Part shown: positions 47,383-57,800 of the stretch, in pieces
Position numbering within the stretch: position 1 is the first letter of the stretch
Layout of the letters: each line of letters starts with the position of its first letter
NCBI RefSeq assembly: GCF_022601895.1
Contig: NZ_JAKVIO010000017.1
Coordinates: 16,496-80,495, forward strand
From: Sphingomonas sp. LaA6.9
Lineage (GTDB): Bacteria > Pseudomonadota > Alphaproteobacteria > Sphingomonadales > Sphingomonadaceae
Direction of reading: 5' to 3'
DNA: 64,000 nt
Translations under genes and position numbers: made by a program
Notes under the pieces: model-generated
Seen by the model: the letters and a program-made list of their open reading frames with translations, nothing else
The model's database searches: none
Told to the model about the DNA's origin: nothing

Positions 47383-49737
47383 TTGATTGACGATTCGCCG
47401 TTCGTTTCGATCGCGATCGGTGTTACGCTTGCGCTGTGGCTCGGGCTCGCGGCGTGGGCGCTCTATACCGGGCTTCGCATGCGCGGCCGCGCGGCGCGGG
47501 CCGAGCGTGAGACCGACCGTCTCGGCGAATTGCTGGACTCCGCGCCCGCGCTTTCGATGATCGTCCGATCGGATGGCCGGATCGAAGCTTCGGACCGGCT
47601 TGGCGACTGGCTTGGACTCGCGCGTGTTCCCAATTTTCTTGCCGACCTGACCGCCGATGATGTCGGATTGTCGGAGGAGGATTCGACCGCGCTCGTTCGC
47701 GACGTCGCCGCCGCGCAAAAATCGGGCAAGAGCTTCACGCGCGCGGCGCGGGCGCAAGGCTCGTCGCGCACCTTGCTCATCCGTGGCGCAGTCGCCAGTC
47801 CGGGTCTTGCCGAACCGGGCAGCGTCATACTCTGGTTCTTCGATGCGACCGAAAGCCAGACCGAGATCGGCCGCCTCGGGACCGAGGTGACGCGGCTTGC
47901 GCGCGCCTTCGAGGCGCTTGCCGGGCTGATCGAGGCGTCTCCCTTTCCGATGTGGCACCGCGGTTCCGATCTTCGCCTGACGCTCGTCAACAGCGCCTAT
48001 GTGAAGGCGGTGGAAGGCACGGATGCTGCGGACGTGATCGAGCGCGGGCTCGAGCTCGTCGAATCGAGCGGCGGGCGCACGCCCTTTGCGATGGCTGCGG
48101 CCGCGCGCGAGGCCAATCAGGTGATGACGCGCACCGTTCCCGCGACGATTGCGGGCGAACGGCGCATGATGCGCGTCGTCGATGTACCGATCGGCGATGC
48201 GGGCGTCGCGGGCTTTGCGATCGACATCGAGGAGACCGAACAGGTCCGCAGCGCGTTCCGCCGCTTCGCCGCCGCGCAACGCAACATGCTCGACCGGCTT
48301 TCGGCGGGCGTGGCGCAGTTCGGGCCCGATCGCGCGCTGGCCTTCAGCAACCAGCCCTTCCAGCGCATCTTCGCGATGAAGCCCGAATGGCTCGCTGACC
48401 GTCCCGAGTTCGACCGCGTGCTCGAGCGCATGCGCGAGGCGGACCGTATTCCTGAAAGCCGCGACTTTCCGGGCTGGAAGGCCGAACGGCGCGGCTGGTT
48501 TACCTCGATCGAGGGCGCGGTCGAGGAAAGCTGGCTGCTCCCGGGCGGCACGCATCTGCGCGTCGTCGCACAACCCTTGCCCGACGGCGGCCTGCTGCTG
48601 ATCTTCGAGGACCGCACCGAGCAGGTACAGCTCGAAAGCGCGCGCGACACGCTGCTGCGCGTGCGTACTGCCACCTTCAACAACCTGTTCGAGGCGATCG
48701 GCGTGTTCGCCGCGGACGGCCGGCTCAACATGTGGAACGATCGTTTCCGCGAAATCTGGGGTTTCGAGGAATCCTTCCTGTCGACGCACCCGCGCGTCGA
48801 TATGCTGGCCAATGCCGCCGCCGAACAGCTTGCCAACCCTGCGCGCGCCAAACTCATCCGCGAGCTTGTCCGCGTTGCCACCGTGGACCGGCGTCAACGC
48901 GGCGGGCGCGTGGCGCTCAAGGACGGGCGGCATTTCGAATTCGCCGCCGTCCCGATGCCCGACGGCAATGCGCTCTTCACCATGCTCGACATTTCCGACA
49001 GCCGCCGCATCGAGCAGGCGCTCAGGGATCGCAACGAGGCGCTTGAGGAGGCCGACCGGGTCAAGACCGCTTTCGTCGCCAATATGAGCTACGAGCTGCG
49101 CACGCCGCTCACATCGATCGGCGGTTTCGCCGAGATGATGAAGGAAGGCTATGCCGGCGATCTGAGCGATCAGGCGACGGACTATGTCGGCGCCATCCTC
49201 TCCTCGGTCGAGCGTCTCGGCGTGCTGATCGACGGTGTGCTCGATCTGACGCAGAGCGACGCGGGCGGCTTTCCCATGGATATGGCGCCGGTTGATCTGA
49301 GCGCGTTGGCGACCGAAGTCGCCAAAGGCCATGAGGCCGTGATCGGGGCGAAGTCGCTCGATTTCGCACTTGAGCTTGATCCAAGCCTCGGGGAGATCAC
49401 CGGGGATGCCAGGCGGCTTGGCCAGGCAATCGGCAACATGCTCAAGAACGCGGTCGCGCTAACGCCCGAGGGGGGTCGCATTCTTCTTCATGGCAGCGGC
49501 GACGGGGCGGCCGCGCGAATCGTCGTATCCGACAATGGCCAGGGCATTGCCGAGAAGGAGCAGGCGCGCATCTTCGACCGCTTCAGCCGCGCCGCCGAGC
49601 GCAGCCCCGATGGTGATGATGCCTTCGGTCTCGGTCTCCCGCTCGCACGCCAATATGCCGAGGCGCACGGCGGGACGCTCACGCTGTATTCGGTGCACGG
49701 CGAGGGAACCGTACTTACGCTGGAGCTGCCGCGGTGA
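47383..49737 (+). CDS. divL: DivL-like PAS sensor pseudo-kinase with Tyr in the H-box
   Basis: A 784-residue protein: one N-terminal transmembrane helix (about 8-29), three or four PAS-like modules (about 45-160, 178-285, 295-415 and 425-540), then HisKA and HATPase domains. The phospho-acceptor position is Tyr570 in FVANMSYELRTPL, where kinases have His; this is the hallmark of Caulobacter DivL (Tyr550). N-box (NMLKNAV), G1 (VSDNGQGI) and G2 (FGLGLPLA) are kept, so ATP may still bind. In Caulobacter DivL controls CckA and hence the CtrA cell-cycle pathway. The start is a TTG at 47383. Its end overlaps tsaE by four bases. Confidence 0.88.
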   Translation: MIDDSPFVSIAIGVTLALWLGLAAWALYTGLRMRGRAARAERETDRLGELLDSAPALSMIVRSDGRIEASDRLGDWLGLARVPNFLADLTADDVGLSEEDSTALVRDVAAAQKSGKSFTRAARAQGSSRTLLIRGAVASPGLAEPGSVILWFFDATESQTEIGRLGTEVTRLARAFEALAGLIEASPFPMWHRGSDLRLTLVNSAYVKAVEGTDAADVIERGLELVESSGGRTPFAMAAAAREANQVMTRTVPATIAGERRMMRVVDVPIGDAGVAGFAIDIEETEQVRSAFRRFAAAQRNMLDRLSAGVAQFGPDRALAFSNQPFQRIFAMKPEWLADRPEFDRVLERMREADRIPESRDFPGWKAERRGWFTSIEGAVEESWLLPGGTHLRVVAQPLPDGGLLLIFEDRTEQVQLESARDTLLRVRTATFNNLFEAIGVFAADGRLNMWNDRFREIWGFEESFLSTHPRVDMLANAAAEQLANPARAKLIRELVRVATVDRRQRGGRVALKDGRHFEFAAVPMPDGNALFTMLDISDSRRIEQALRDRNEALEEADRVKTAFVANMSYELRTPLTSIGGFAEMMKEGYAGDLSDQATDYVGAILSSVERLGVLIDGVLDLTQSDAGGFPMDMAPVDLSALATEVAKGHEAVIGAKSLDFALELDPSLGEITGDARRLGQAIGNMLKNAVALTPEGGRILLHGSGDGAAARIVVSDNGQGIAEKEQARIFDRFSRAAERSPDGDDAFGLGLPLARQYAEAHGGTLTLYSVHGEGTVLTLELPR

Positions 49738-50177
49738 TCCTTGAGGGCGAAGCAGCGACACTGGCGCTGGGCGCATCGCTCGCAAAGGTCGTGCGCACAG
49801 GCGATGTGATTGCGCTTTCCGGAGACCTGGGAACCGGCAAGACGACGCTCGCGCGGGGGCTGCTCGCGGCGCTCGGACTCGAGGAGGAGGCGCCTAGTCC
49901 GAGTTTTGCGATCGTCCAGCCCTATGCGCCGCCCGAAGTGCGCATCCCCGTGGCGCATGTCGACCTGTACCGCATTGACGATCCGGAGGACGCGCTGGAA
50001 CTCGGGCTCGACGACATGCTCGAAGACAGCCTGTTGCTGATCGAATGGCCCGAACGTCTGGGCGATGCGCTTTGGCCCGATGCGTTGCGGCTCACCTTCG
50101 AGCGGACGGGGGACGGCGCACGCGTCTTGACAGCCACGGTGCCGTCGTCATGGGAAGGGCGATGGCCACCGACATGA
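49734..50177 (+). CDS. tsaE: tRNA t6A biosynthesis ATPase TsaE
   Basis: A 147-residue P-loop protein with GDLGTGKTTLARGLL (30-44), SPSFAIVQPY and HVDLYRIDDPEDALELGLDD, all typical of TsaE (YjeE). It supports TsaB/TsaD in forming threonylcarbamoyl-A37, the modification that MtaB (encoded at 9406) later thiomethylates. The start is GTG overlapping the divL stop; its own stop overlaps the next ATG. Confidence 0.95.
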   Translation: MILEGEAATLALGASLAKVVRTGDVIALSGDLGTGKTTLARGLLAALGLEEEAPSPSFAIVQPYAPPEVRIPVAHVDLYRIDDPEDALELGLDDMLEDSLLLIEWPERLGDALWPDALRLTFERTGDGARVLTATVPSSWEGRWPPT

Positions 50178-51163
50178 TTCCACCCGCCGCTGCCCCCGCC
50201 TTTCTCGCCGCGCATGGCTGGGAAGGCGCCCAGATCCTGCCGCTTGCAGGGGACGCATCCTTCCGCCGCTATTTTCGCGTGGTCGAGCCCGGCCGTCAGG
50301 CGGTGCTGATGGACGCGCCGCCGCCGCATGAGGATCCGCGCCCTTTCATCCACATCGCGGAGCATCTGATCGAGCTTGGCTTCGCAGCCCCGCGGATCCT
50401 GGCGACCGATCTCGACAACGGGTTCGTGCTGCTCGAGGATTTCGGCGATGCGCGGATGCGCGAGGTGGTCGACGCCGCGCCCGAAAGCGAACGGCGCATC
50501 TATGCCGACGCGGTCACGCTCCTCGCGCTGCTTCATCGTCACGATGCGGCCGACATCGCGCCCTATGACCGCGCGCAATATCTGCGCGAGGCCAATTTGC
50601 TCGTCGAATGGTATTGCCCGGCCGTCGGTCTCGACGTCGACGCGGCGGGTTATGAGGCCGCATGGGACGAGGCGATGGCCGGTCTCTATGCGGCAGATGC
50701 GCGCAGCGTCACGGTTCTGCGCGACTATCATGCCGAAAACATCATGCTGATCGACGGGCGCGAGGGCGTTGACGGGCTGGGCCTGCTCGACTTCCAGGAT
50801 GCGCTGGCGGGACATCCGTCCTATGATCTGGTCTCGCTGCTCCAGGATGCGCGCCGCGACGTCTCACCCGCGCTCGAAGCCGAGATGCTGGCGCATTATC
50901 ACGCGCAGGTGGGCCCCGACGCCGATTTCGACACGGCTTATGCGCTGCTCGGCGCGCAGCGCAACGCCAAGATCGTCGGGATCTTCACGCGCCTCTGGAA
51001 ACGCGACGGCAAGCCCCGTTACCTGTCCTATCTGCCGCGCGTGTGGGAATATCTCGAACGCGATCTCAGGCATCCCGCGCTCGCGCCGGTTGCGCGCTGG
51101 TTCGACGCCAATGTTCCTGCGGACAAGCGCGCGCCCGCATGGAAGACGATGGCCGACGCATGA
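50174..51163 (+). CDS. amgK: AmgK-type N-acetylmuramate/N-acetylglucosamine kinase
   Basis: A 329-residue aminoglycoside-phosphotransferase-fold kinase. An ATP-binding N-lobe contains PLAGDASFRRYFRVV. The catalytic loop is LRDYHAENIML (like HxDxxxxN) and the Mg-binding motif is GLLDFQDALAGHPSYDLVSL. Together with the following nucleotidyltransferase it matches the AmgK-MurU peptidoglycan-recycling pair, which makes UDP-MurNAc from MurNAc and bypasses fosfomycin-sensitive MurA (established in Pseudomonas and Caulobacter). ATG 50174 overlaps the tsaE stop as ATGA; in-frame ATGs at 50162 and 50150 are possible alternatives. Confidence 0.9.
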   Translation: MIPPAAAPAFLAAHGWEGAQILPLAGDASFRRYFRVVEPGRQAVLMDAPPPHEDPRPFIHIAEHLIELGFAAPRILATDLDNGFVLLEDFGDARMREVVDAAPESERRIYADAVTLLALLHRHDAADIAPYDRAQYLREANLLVEWYCPAVGLDVDAAGYEAAWDEAMAGLYAADARSVTVLRDYHAENIMLIDGREGVDGLGLLDFQDALAGHPSYDLVSLLQDARRDVSPALEAEMLAHYHAQVGPDADFDTAYALLGAQRNAKIVGIFTRLWKRDGKPRYLSYLPRVWEYLERDLRHPALAPVARWFDANVPADKRAPAWKTMADA

Positions 51164-51921
51164 GCAAGCTCAGAAAACCGCTTTCGATCCGCCCCGTTCC
51201 GGGCGGGCCGCGGATCGGGACCGCGATGGTCATGGCAGCCGGGCTCGGCAAGCGCATGCGGCCATTGACGGCGACGCGCCCAAAGCCGCTCGTCGAGGTC
51301 GCGGGGAAGGCACTGCTCGACCATACGCTCGACCGGCTGCGCGCGGCTGGGATCGAGCGCGCCGTTGTCAATGTTCACTACCTCGCTGATGCGCTCGAAG
51401 CGCATCTGAAGAGCAAGGTGAAAGATCTTGAAATCATTGTGTCGGACGAGCGCGACCTGCTGCTCGAAACCGGCGGCGGACTGGTCAAGGCACAGGCGCT
51501 GATCCCCGACGATCCCTTTCTGTGCGTCAACAGCGACAATCTCTGGATTGACGGCCCCAGCGACGCGATCCGGCTGCTTGCCGCGCGGTGGGACAGCGCG
51601 CAGATGGATGCGCTGCTGCTTCTCGTCCCTCAGGCGCGCGCCAATTGCCATAGCGGTCCGGGGGATTTCCACCTCGACGCGCTGGGCCGCGTGAGCCGCC
51701 GCAAGCGCGGACGCGTCGCGCCCTTCGTCTACACCGGTGTCCAGCTGCTTTCGCACCGCCTGCTGCGCGATGCGCCCGCGGGCCCGTTCTCGACCAACCT
51801 TCTCTGGAACCGCGCAATCGAGGAGGGGCGCTGCTTCGGCCTCGTTCACCACGGACTGTGGTTCGACGTGGGAACGCCGCAGGCGGTGAAGAAGACCGAG
51901 GCGCTTCTCGCTTATGGGTGA
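51160..51921 (+). CDS. murU: MurU-type N-acetylmuramate-1-phosphate uridylyltransferase
   Basis: A 253-residue nucleotidyltransferase with the sugar-nucleotide signature AMVMAAGLGKRMRPLTATRPKP and a Mg-binding Asp in VNSDNLWID. GDFHLDALGRV, FVYTGVQLLS and WFDVGTPQAV close the protein. It transfers UMP to MurNAc-1-phosphate made by AmgK. It overlaps amgK (ATGA) and is overlapped by addB for eight bases. The N-terminal ~17 residues before the fold are a short basic extension. Confidence 0.9.
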   Translation: MSKLRKPLSIRPVPGGPRIGTAMVMAAGLGKRMRPLTATRPKPLVEVAGKALLDHTLDRLRAAGIERAVVNVHYLADALEAHLKSKVKDLEIIVSDERDLLLETGGGLVKAQALIPDDPFLCVNSDNLWIDGPSDAIRLLAARWDSAQMDALLLLVPQARANCHSGPGDFHLDALGRVSRRKRGRVAPFVYTGVQLLSHRLLRDAPAGPFSTNLLWNRAIEEGRCFGLVHHGLWFDVGTPQAVKKTEALLAYG

Positions 51922-54895
51922 TCGGGGCGCGCCCTCGGTCTTCACCATTCCGCCGCACCGGGCCTTTGCCGACGCGCTTGCCGAAGGGCTGGTGGCGAGC
52001 TGGGGCAAGGATCCGATGGCGCTCGCGCGCGGCATCATACTCGTACCCAATAATCGCGCCGCTGGCGCGATCACCAATGCCTTTGTCCGTCGTGCCGAGG
52101 GTGGTCTGCTGCTTCCGCGGCTGATCGCGATCGGCGATCCCGAGCTCGACGAAAGGCTCGGCAGTGCGCTCGATCCGATCGGTAGCGGCGAACCGATACC
52201 GCCCGCCATCGATCCGATGCGGCGCCGCCTGATGCTGGCGCGGCTGGTGCAGGCGGAACGTGCGCGCGCGGGCGAGCCCGTCGATGCCGCCGAAGCAGTG
52301 CGCCTAGCCGCCGAACTCGCGCGCACGCTCGATCAGCTGCTTGTGGAATGTGTCGATCCAAGGCGCCTGAAGACACTGGAAGTCGCCGCCGAACTCTCCG
52401 AACACTGGCAGAAATCGCTGTCTCTGTTGTCGATCATTCTCGATCGCTGGCCCGAGGAACTGGCCCGGATAGGGCGGATCGACATGGCCGAACGCCGCAA
52501 CCGTCTGCTCGAACGCGTAGCGCGACGCTGGCGCGAAGCGGCGCCGGCGGGCTTTGTCGTCGCTGCGGGCATCACCACCAGCGCGCCCATGGTCGCGCGC
52601 GTGCTGCGCACGGTGTCGCGGATGGAAAACGGCACGGTCGTGCTCCCCGCGCTCGACGACGAAATGCCGCAGGATGAGTGGGACGCGCTCGGCCCGTTCG
52701 AACGCGATGCCGTCACCGGCTTTCGCAAGCCCGCGATCGAGACGCACCCCCAGTTTCATCTGAAGCTTCTGCTCGATCGCATGGATGTCGCGCGTGGCGA
52801 GGTGCGTCGCTGGCGCTGGGGCGGTGGGCACGACGCAAGCGCGACACGCAGCCGCGCGATTTCCAATGCCATGAAACCCGCGGTCTTCACGGGGCGCTGG
52901 AGCGATCCCGATCTCGATACGCGATTGACGGGAATCCGCGCGCTCGAAGTCGCCACCCCCGCCGAAGAGGCGCAGGCGATCGCGATCGCGTTGCGCGAGG
53001 CACTCGAAACGCCCGCGCGCACGGCCGCGCTTGTGACCCCCGACCGCGCACTCGCAACGCGCGTGTCGGCACATCTGAGGCGCTGGGGTATCGAGGCCGA
53101 CGATTCTGCGGGCCGGCCGCTCTCGGGCGAACCCGCGGGCACTCTGCTACTGGCGCTCGCCGAGGCCGTCGCCGAAGATTTCGCCCCGATCGCGTTGCTC
53201 GCATTGCTGAAACATCCGCTTGTTCAGGCGGGTGAGGGACGGCTGGCCTGGCTCGACAAGGTTCGCCTGCTCGATCTGGCGCTTCGCGGGCCACGCCCGC
53301 CAGCAGGCCTTGAGGGCATCAGCCATTATCTGGCGGGGGGCAATGAGCGGGAGCGGAGGATCCGCGCGCGCGCCGAACCGGGCTGGCGGGAAATCCGCGC
53401 GCTGCTCGATCCTTTTGCTGTGGCGACCGCCAATGCGCGGTCATTGGCCGCGCTGCTGGCGGCGCTTCGCGATGCCGCCACCGCATTTGCGGGCGATGCC
53501 GCATGGTCGGGTGCCGCAGGGCGGGCTGCTGCCGAACTGGTTGCCGATCTGGAGGCGCACGCCGTCGACGGTCCGGTCGATGCACGACCCGAAATTCTGG
53601 GGCCGCTGCTCAAGGGGCTGATGGACGAAGTCGCGGTGCGCCCCCCGCAGGGCGGGCATCCGCGCATTTCGATCTGGGGCCTGCTCGAGGCGCGGCTGCA
53701 ACAGTCCGATCTTGTCATCCTCGCCGGCCTCAACGAGGGAAGCTGGCCCGCGCTGCCCGCGCAGGATCCCTGGCTGGCACCGCGCGTCCGCTCCGAACTC
53801 GGCCTTGCGAGCCTCGAACGCCGTATCGGCCTGTCCGCGCACGATTTTGCGAGTGCGCTTGGCGCGCCGCAGGTGGTCGTGACGCGCGCCCGGCGCGACG
53901 CGCGCGCTCCCGCGATCGCATCGCGCTTCTGGCTGCGGATGGAGGCGATGGACCCGGGCTTCCGCGCCGAACGAAATGTCCCGGGCTTTGGAGCATGGGC
54001 GGCCGAAATCGACCGGCCCGCGGGTTTTGCACCCGCCGAGCAGCCCCGACCCGCACCGCCCGTCGCTGACCGGCCCAAGGCGCTCAGCGTCACTCAGGTC
54101 GACCGGCTGAAGGCCGATCCCTACGCATTTTATGCGCTCAAGATGCTCGGCCTGCGCGCGCTCGACCCGATCGACGCGGAAGCCAGCGCGGCGTGGCGGG
54201 GCACCGCGATCCACGACGTGCTCGAACGCTGGGCCACCGAAGACTGGCGTGCCGATCGGCTGCTGCCGCTTGCCCGCGAATTCTTCGCGCGGCCCGAAGT
54301 CCATCCGCTGCAGCGCGCCTTCTGGCAGCCGCGCGTGGAAGAGGCGCTCAAATGGATCGCCGAGCAGATCGGGGAGGACAGGGCGGCTGGCCGTACACCC
54401 TGGAAGGCCGAAATTTCGGGCAGCGCGGTAATCGCCGGGGTCGAGCTTGACGGTCGCGTCGACCGGATCGACCGGATCGATGGCGGCGGCATTGCGATCA
54501 TCGACTACAAGACGGGCAAGGCGCCCTCCGATGTCGCTGTGCGCGAGGGTTTTGCGATGCAGCTTGGTCTGCTGGGCCTTATTGCCGAGCGCGGCGGGTT
54601 CGAAGGCGTCGGCGGCGTTGCCCAAGCCTTCGAATATTGGTCGCTTGCCAAGGCCAATGGTCGCTTCGGCAGCCGGCGCTCGCCCGTCGATGCGGAAGGG
54701 AAGGCCGGGAAGATCGAGGCCGCGCGCTTTACCGGTCATGCCGAGGCCCTGTTCCGCGCGGCCGCCGAACTCTGGCTGACCGGGAGCGCGCCCTTCACCG
54801 CGAAGCTCCACCCGGAATATGCGCCCTATGCCGATTACGACCAGTTGATGCGGCTCGACGAATGGTACGGGCGCGGGGAGGTCGGCGATGAGTAG
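51914..54895 (+). CDS. addB: AddB subunit of the AddAB helicase-nuclease
   Basis: A 993-residue alphaproteobacterial-type AddB. The N-terminus (FTIPPHRAFADALAEGLV, LVPNNRAAGAITNAF) belongs to the inactivated helicase region. The C-terminal PD-(D/E)xK nuclease motifs are GVELDGRVDRID and IIDYKTGKAPSD. With AddA it resects double-strand breaks up to a Chi-like sequence and loads RecA. The four-cysteine Fe-S set known from Bacillus AddB is not evident. It is coupled to murU and addA by 8-nt overlaps. Confidence 0.94.
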   Translation: MGDRGAPSVFTIPPHRAFADALAEGLVASWGKDPMALARGIILVPNNRAAGAITNAFVRRAEGGLLLPRLIAIGDPELDERLGSALDPIGSGEPIPPAIDPMRRRLMLARLVQAERARAGEPVDAAEAVRLAAELARTLDQLLVECVDPRRLKTLEVAAELSEHWQKSLSLLSIILDRWPEELARIGRIDMAERRNRLLERVARRWREAAPAGFVVAAGITTSAPMVARVLRTVSRMENGTVVLPALDDEMPQDEWDALGPFERDAVTGFRKPAIETHPQFHLKLLLDRMDVARGEVRRWRWGGGHDASATRSRAISNAMKPAVFTGRWSDPDLDTRLTGIRALEVATPAEEAQAIAIALREALETPARTAALVTPDRALATRVSAHLRRWGIEADDSAGRPLSGEPAGTLLLALAEAVAEDFAPIALLALLKHPLVQAGEGRLAWLDKVRLLDLALRGPRPPAGLEGISHYLAGGNERERRIRARAEPGWREIRALLDPFAVATANARSLAALLAALRDAATAFAGDAAWSGAAGRAAAELVADLEAHAVDGPVDARPEILGPLLKGLMDEVAVRPPQGGHPRISIWGLLEARLQQSDLVILAGLNEGSWPALPAQDPWLAPRVRSELGLASLERRIGLSAHDFASALGAPQVVVTRARRDARAPAIASRFWLRMEAMDPGFRAERNVPGFGAWAAEIDRPAGFAPAEQPRPAPPVADRPKALSVTQVDRLKADPYAFYALKMLGLRALDPIDAEASAAWRGTAIHDVLERWATEDWRADRLLPLAREFFARPEVHPLQRAFWQPRVEEALKWIAEQIGEDRAAGRTPWKAEISGSAVIAGVELDGRVDRIDRIDGGGIAIIDYKTGKAPSDVAVREGFAMQLGLLGLIAERGGFEGVGGVAQAFEYWSLAKANGRFGSRRSPVDAEGKAGKIEAARFTGHAEALFRAAAELWLTGSAPFTAKLHPEYAPYADYDQLMRLDEWYGRGEVGDE

Positions 54896-57800
54896 CCAGC
54901 ACCGCCCGATCACCCTTCAGGGCAATCAGAAGGCCGCGTCGGAGCCGCGCGAGAGCGTATGGCTTTCCGCCTCCGCGGGAACGGGCAAGACGCAGGTGCT
55001 CACCGCGCGCGTCCTTCGCCTGCTGCTCAACGGTGCCGATCCGGCGGGGATACTCTGCCTCACCTTCACCAAGGCGGGTGCGGCCGAGATGGCCGATCGC
55101 ATCCACGCCAAGCTCGCGTCATGGGTGCGGATGAAGGGCACCGATCTCGCGCTCGAACTGCGCGCACTGGGCGAGGCGGCGACGCCCGAGAGCATCGAGG
55201 CGGCGCGCCAGCTCTTCGCGCGCGTGCTCGATGCGAGCGGCGCGGGGCTGCGCATCCAGACGATCCACAGCTTCTGTCAGGCGCTGCTCGCGGGGTTCCC
55301 GCTCGAAGCGGGGCTGGTGCCGGGATTCCGTGCGCTCGAAGGGCGTGAGGAATCGGCGCTCCAGCGGCAGGTGATGGCCGACATGCTCGTCGCCGCCGAG
55401 GCCAATGGCGATGAAGTGCTGATCGCAGCGCTCCAGGCGCTGAGCCTCAGGCTCGGCGAGGGCGGGGCTGAGGCTTTCCTAGCCAATTGCGCACGCGCTC
55501 CACAGGCGATGGAGGCGCTGGGGGAGGACGTCGGCGCGGTCGTGCGCCGGGCGCTCGACGTGCCCGAAGGCAATATCGAGGCAGCGATCGCTGATGCCTG
55601 CCGCGATGACCGTTTCGACATCGAATGTCTGCGCCGGATCGCGGCGGCGAACGCCGCCTGGGGCACCAAGACCGGTCTCGAATCCGCCGATCTCATTGCC
55701 GCGTGGCGCGCCGCATCCAGCACAGGCCGCGCCGAGATGTTGCCCGATCTGCTTTCCCTCGTGGTCACGCAAAAGGGGGATCTGAAAGCGATCCGACAAA
55801 AGCTGCTCGATGCCGAGCCCGGCTATGCGGGTTACGCGCAACGGCTTGCCGACAGCGTGCAGGCGCTGATCGGGCTGTGCAGTCGCGCGGAGCTTGCCGA
55901 CCTGTTCGCGCAGGGACTGGAGGCCGGACGCACCTATGCCCGCGCCTATGCCGAGGCCAAGCGCTTTGCGGGCGTCGTGGACTTCGATGACCTCATCCGC
56001 AGCACCGTCACGCTGCTCGGCCAGTCGCGCATGGCGGAATGGATCCGCTTCAAGCTCGATCAGGCGACCGACCATATCCTCGTCGACGAGGCACAGGACA
56101 CCAATGCCAGCCAATGGGCGATCATCCGGAAGCTGGCCGAGGATTTCTTCGCCGAAGAATTGCCCATGGACGACCGTGCGCCTGCGCCTGTGCGCACGAT
56201 CTTCTCGGTTGGTGATTTCAAGCAGGCGATCTTCGGCTTTCAGGGTACCGACCCGATCAACTTTCGCGCAGCCCAACTGCATTTCGAGCGACAGGCGGCG
56301 GAGGCGGAGCGCCGCCTGCACGATCTCTCGCTGACCGAGTCCTTCCGGTCGACCGCACCGATCCTCGAGTTCGTGGATACCGTTGTGGAGGAACTCGGTG
56401 ACGGCGCGCTCAGCCGGATGATCGACCTCGAACCCCATCGCAGCGCGGTGGCGGGCCCCGGCATTGTCACGCTGTGGAGCCCCGTTTCGGCGGAGGCAGA
56501 TGGCAGCGACGACATCGAGGGCGAGGAAAGCTGGCTGGGCGATTCGACGCGGCGTTTCGCGACGCGGCTCGCAAAGCAGATCAGGCGCTGGCTCGATGCG
56601 CCGACCTGGATCAACAATCGGGGCAAGCCCAGGCGGCTCGAGCCGCAGGACATCTTGATCCTCGTGCGTCGCCGCAGCGAGCTTGCCTCGCTGATCGTGG
56701 CACGACTCCACGCCGAAAAGGTGCCCGTGGCTGGTGTCGACCGTCTGCGGCTCAATGCGCCGCTCGCGGTGCGCGACCTGCTCGCCGCCATATGCTTCGT
56801 CCTCCAGCCCGAGGATGACCTCAACCTCGCGGCACTACTGGTTTCGCCCCTGATCGGCTGGAGTCAGGATGACCTCTATGCGGCCGCTTATGGTCGCAAG
56901 GGCGGCTTGTGGCGGCACCTTCGGGGTACACAGGATGCCGCGCGCCTGGCCTCGCTCCATGCGATGCTGGCGAAGGCGGACCTGTCCTCGCCCTATCGCT
57001 TTCTGGAGGATCTGCTTTCGGGCCCGCTCGACGGCCGCCGCAAGCTGCTCGGGCGGCTGGGCGAGGAAGCGCGCGATCCGATCGAGGAACTGCTCAACGC
57101 CGCGCTCCAGTTCGAAAATGACGCGACGCCGACGCTCCAGGCCTTTCTCGATCGCTTCGAGCGCGAGACCGAAGACATCAAGCGCGATCCCTCCGCGCCG
57201 CTCGATGCGGTGCGCGTGATGACGGCACATGGCGCCAAGGGGCTTCAGGCGCCGCTGGTGATCCTTGCCGATGCCACGGTCGATCCCGAGCGCGCGGGCG
57301 GCGGATACAGCAAGCTCGAATGGCCGATCGGCGAGGAAGGCGAGCCCGTTCCCGTCTTCCGGCCGCGTGCGGCAGAGACCGTGGGCAGTCTGAAGGAAGC
57401 CGCTGACGCGGCGAAGCAGCGCGATATGGAGGAGCATTGGCGGCTGCTCTATGTGGCGTTGACGCGCGCCGAGGAATGGCTGGTCGTCGGTGGAGCCCTG
57501 GGGCCGCTGGCGAAGGGGCGGGCGCCCGACAAGAGCTGGCATGCCGCGGTGCATACCGCCTTTCAGCGGCTTGAAATCGAAGCCGACGCCGATCCCGACT
57601 GGGGCGGCGCATGGCATTATCGCGGGCGGACGCCGACGGTGCCGATCGCCGCCACGGACGAAGCGCTGTCGCGGGAGCGCGAAACGGCCGTGTTGCCCGA
57701 ATGGCTGCACGCGGCCGCACCGGTCGAAGCGCGTCCGCCGCGTCCGCTCGCGCCCTCGTCGCTCGGTCCCGACAATGTGCCCGATCCGCCACCGGGGCCC

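Noticed and set aside
47266..49332. 688-codon minus-strand frame opposite divL
   Set aside because: Antisense shadow; the divL frame carries PAS, HisKA and HATPase motifs and couples to tsaE.
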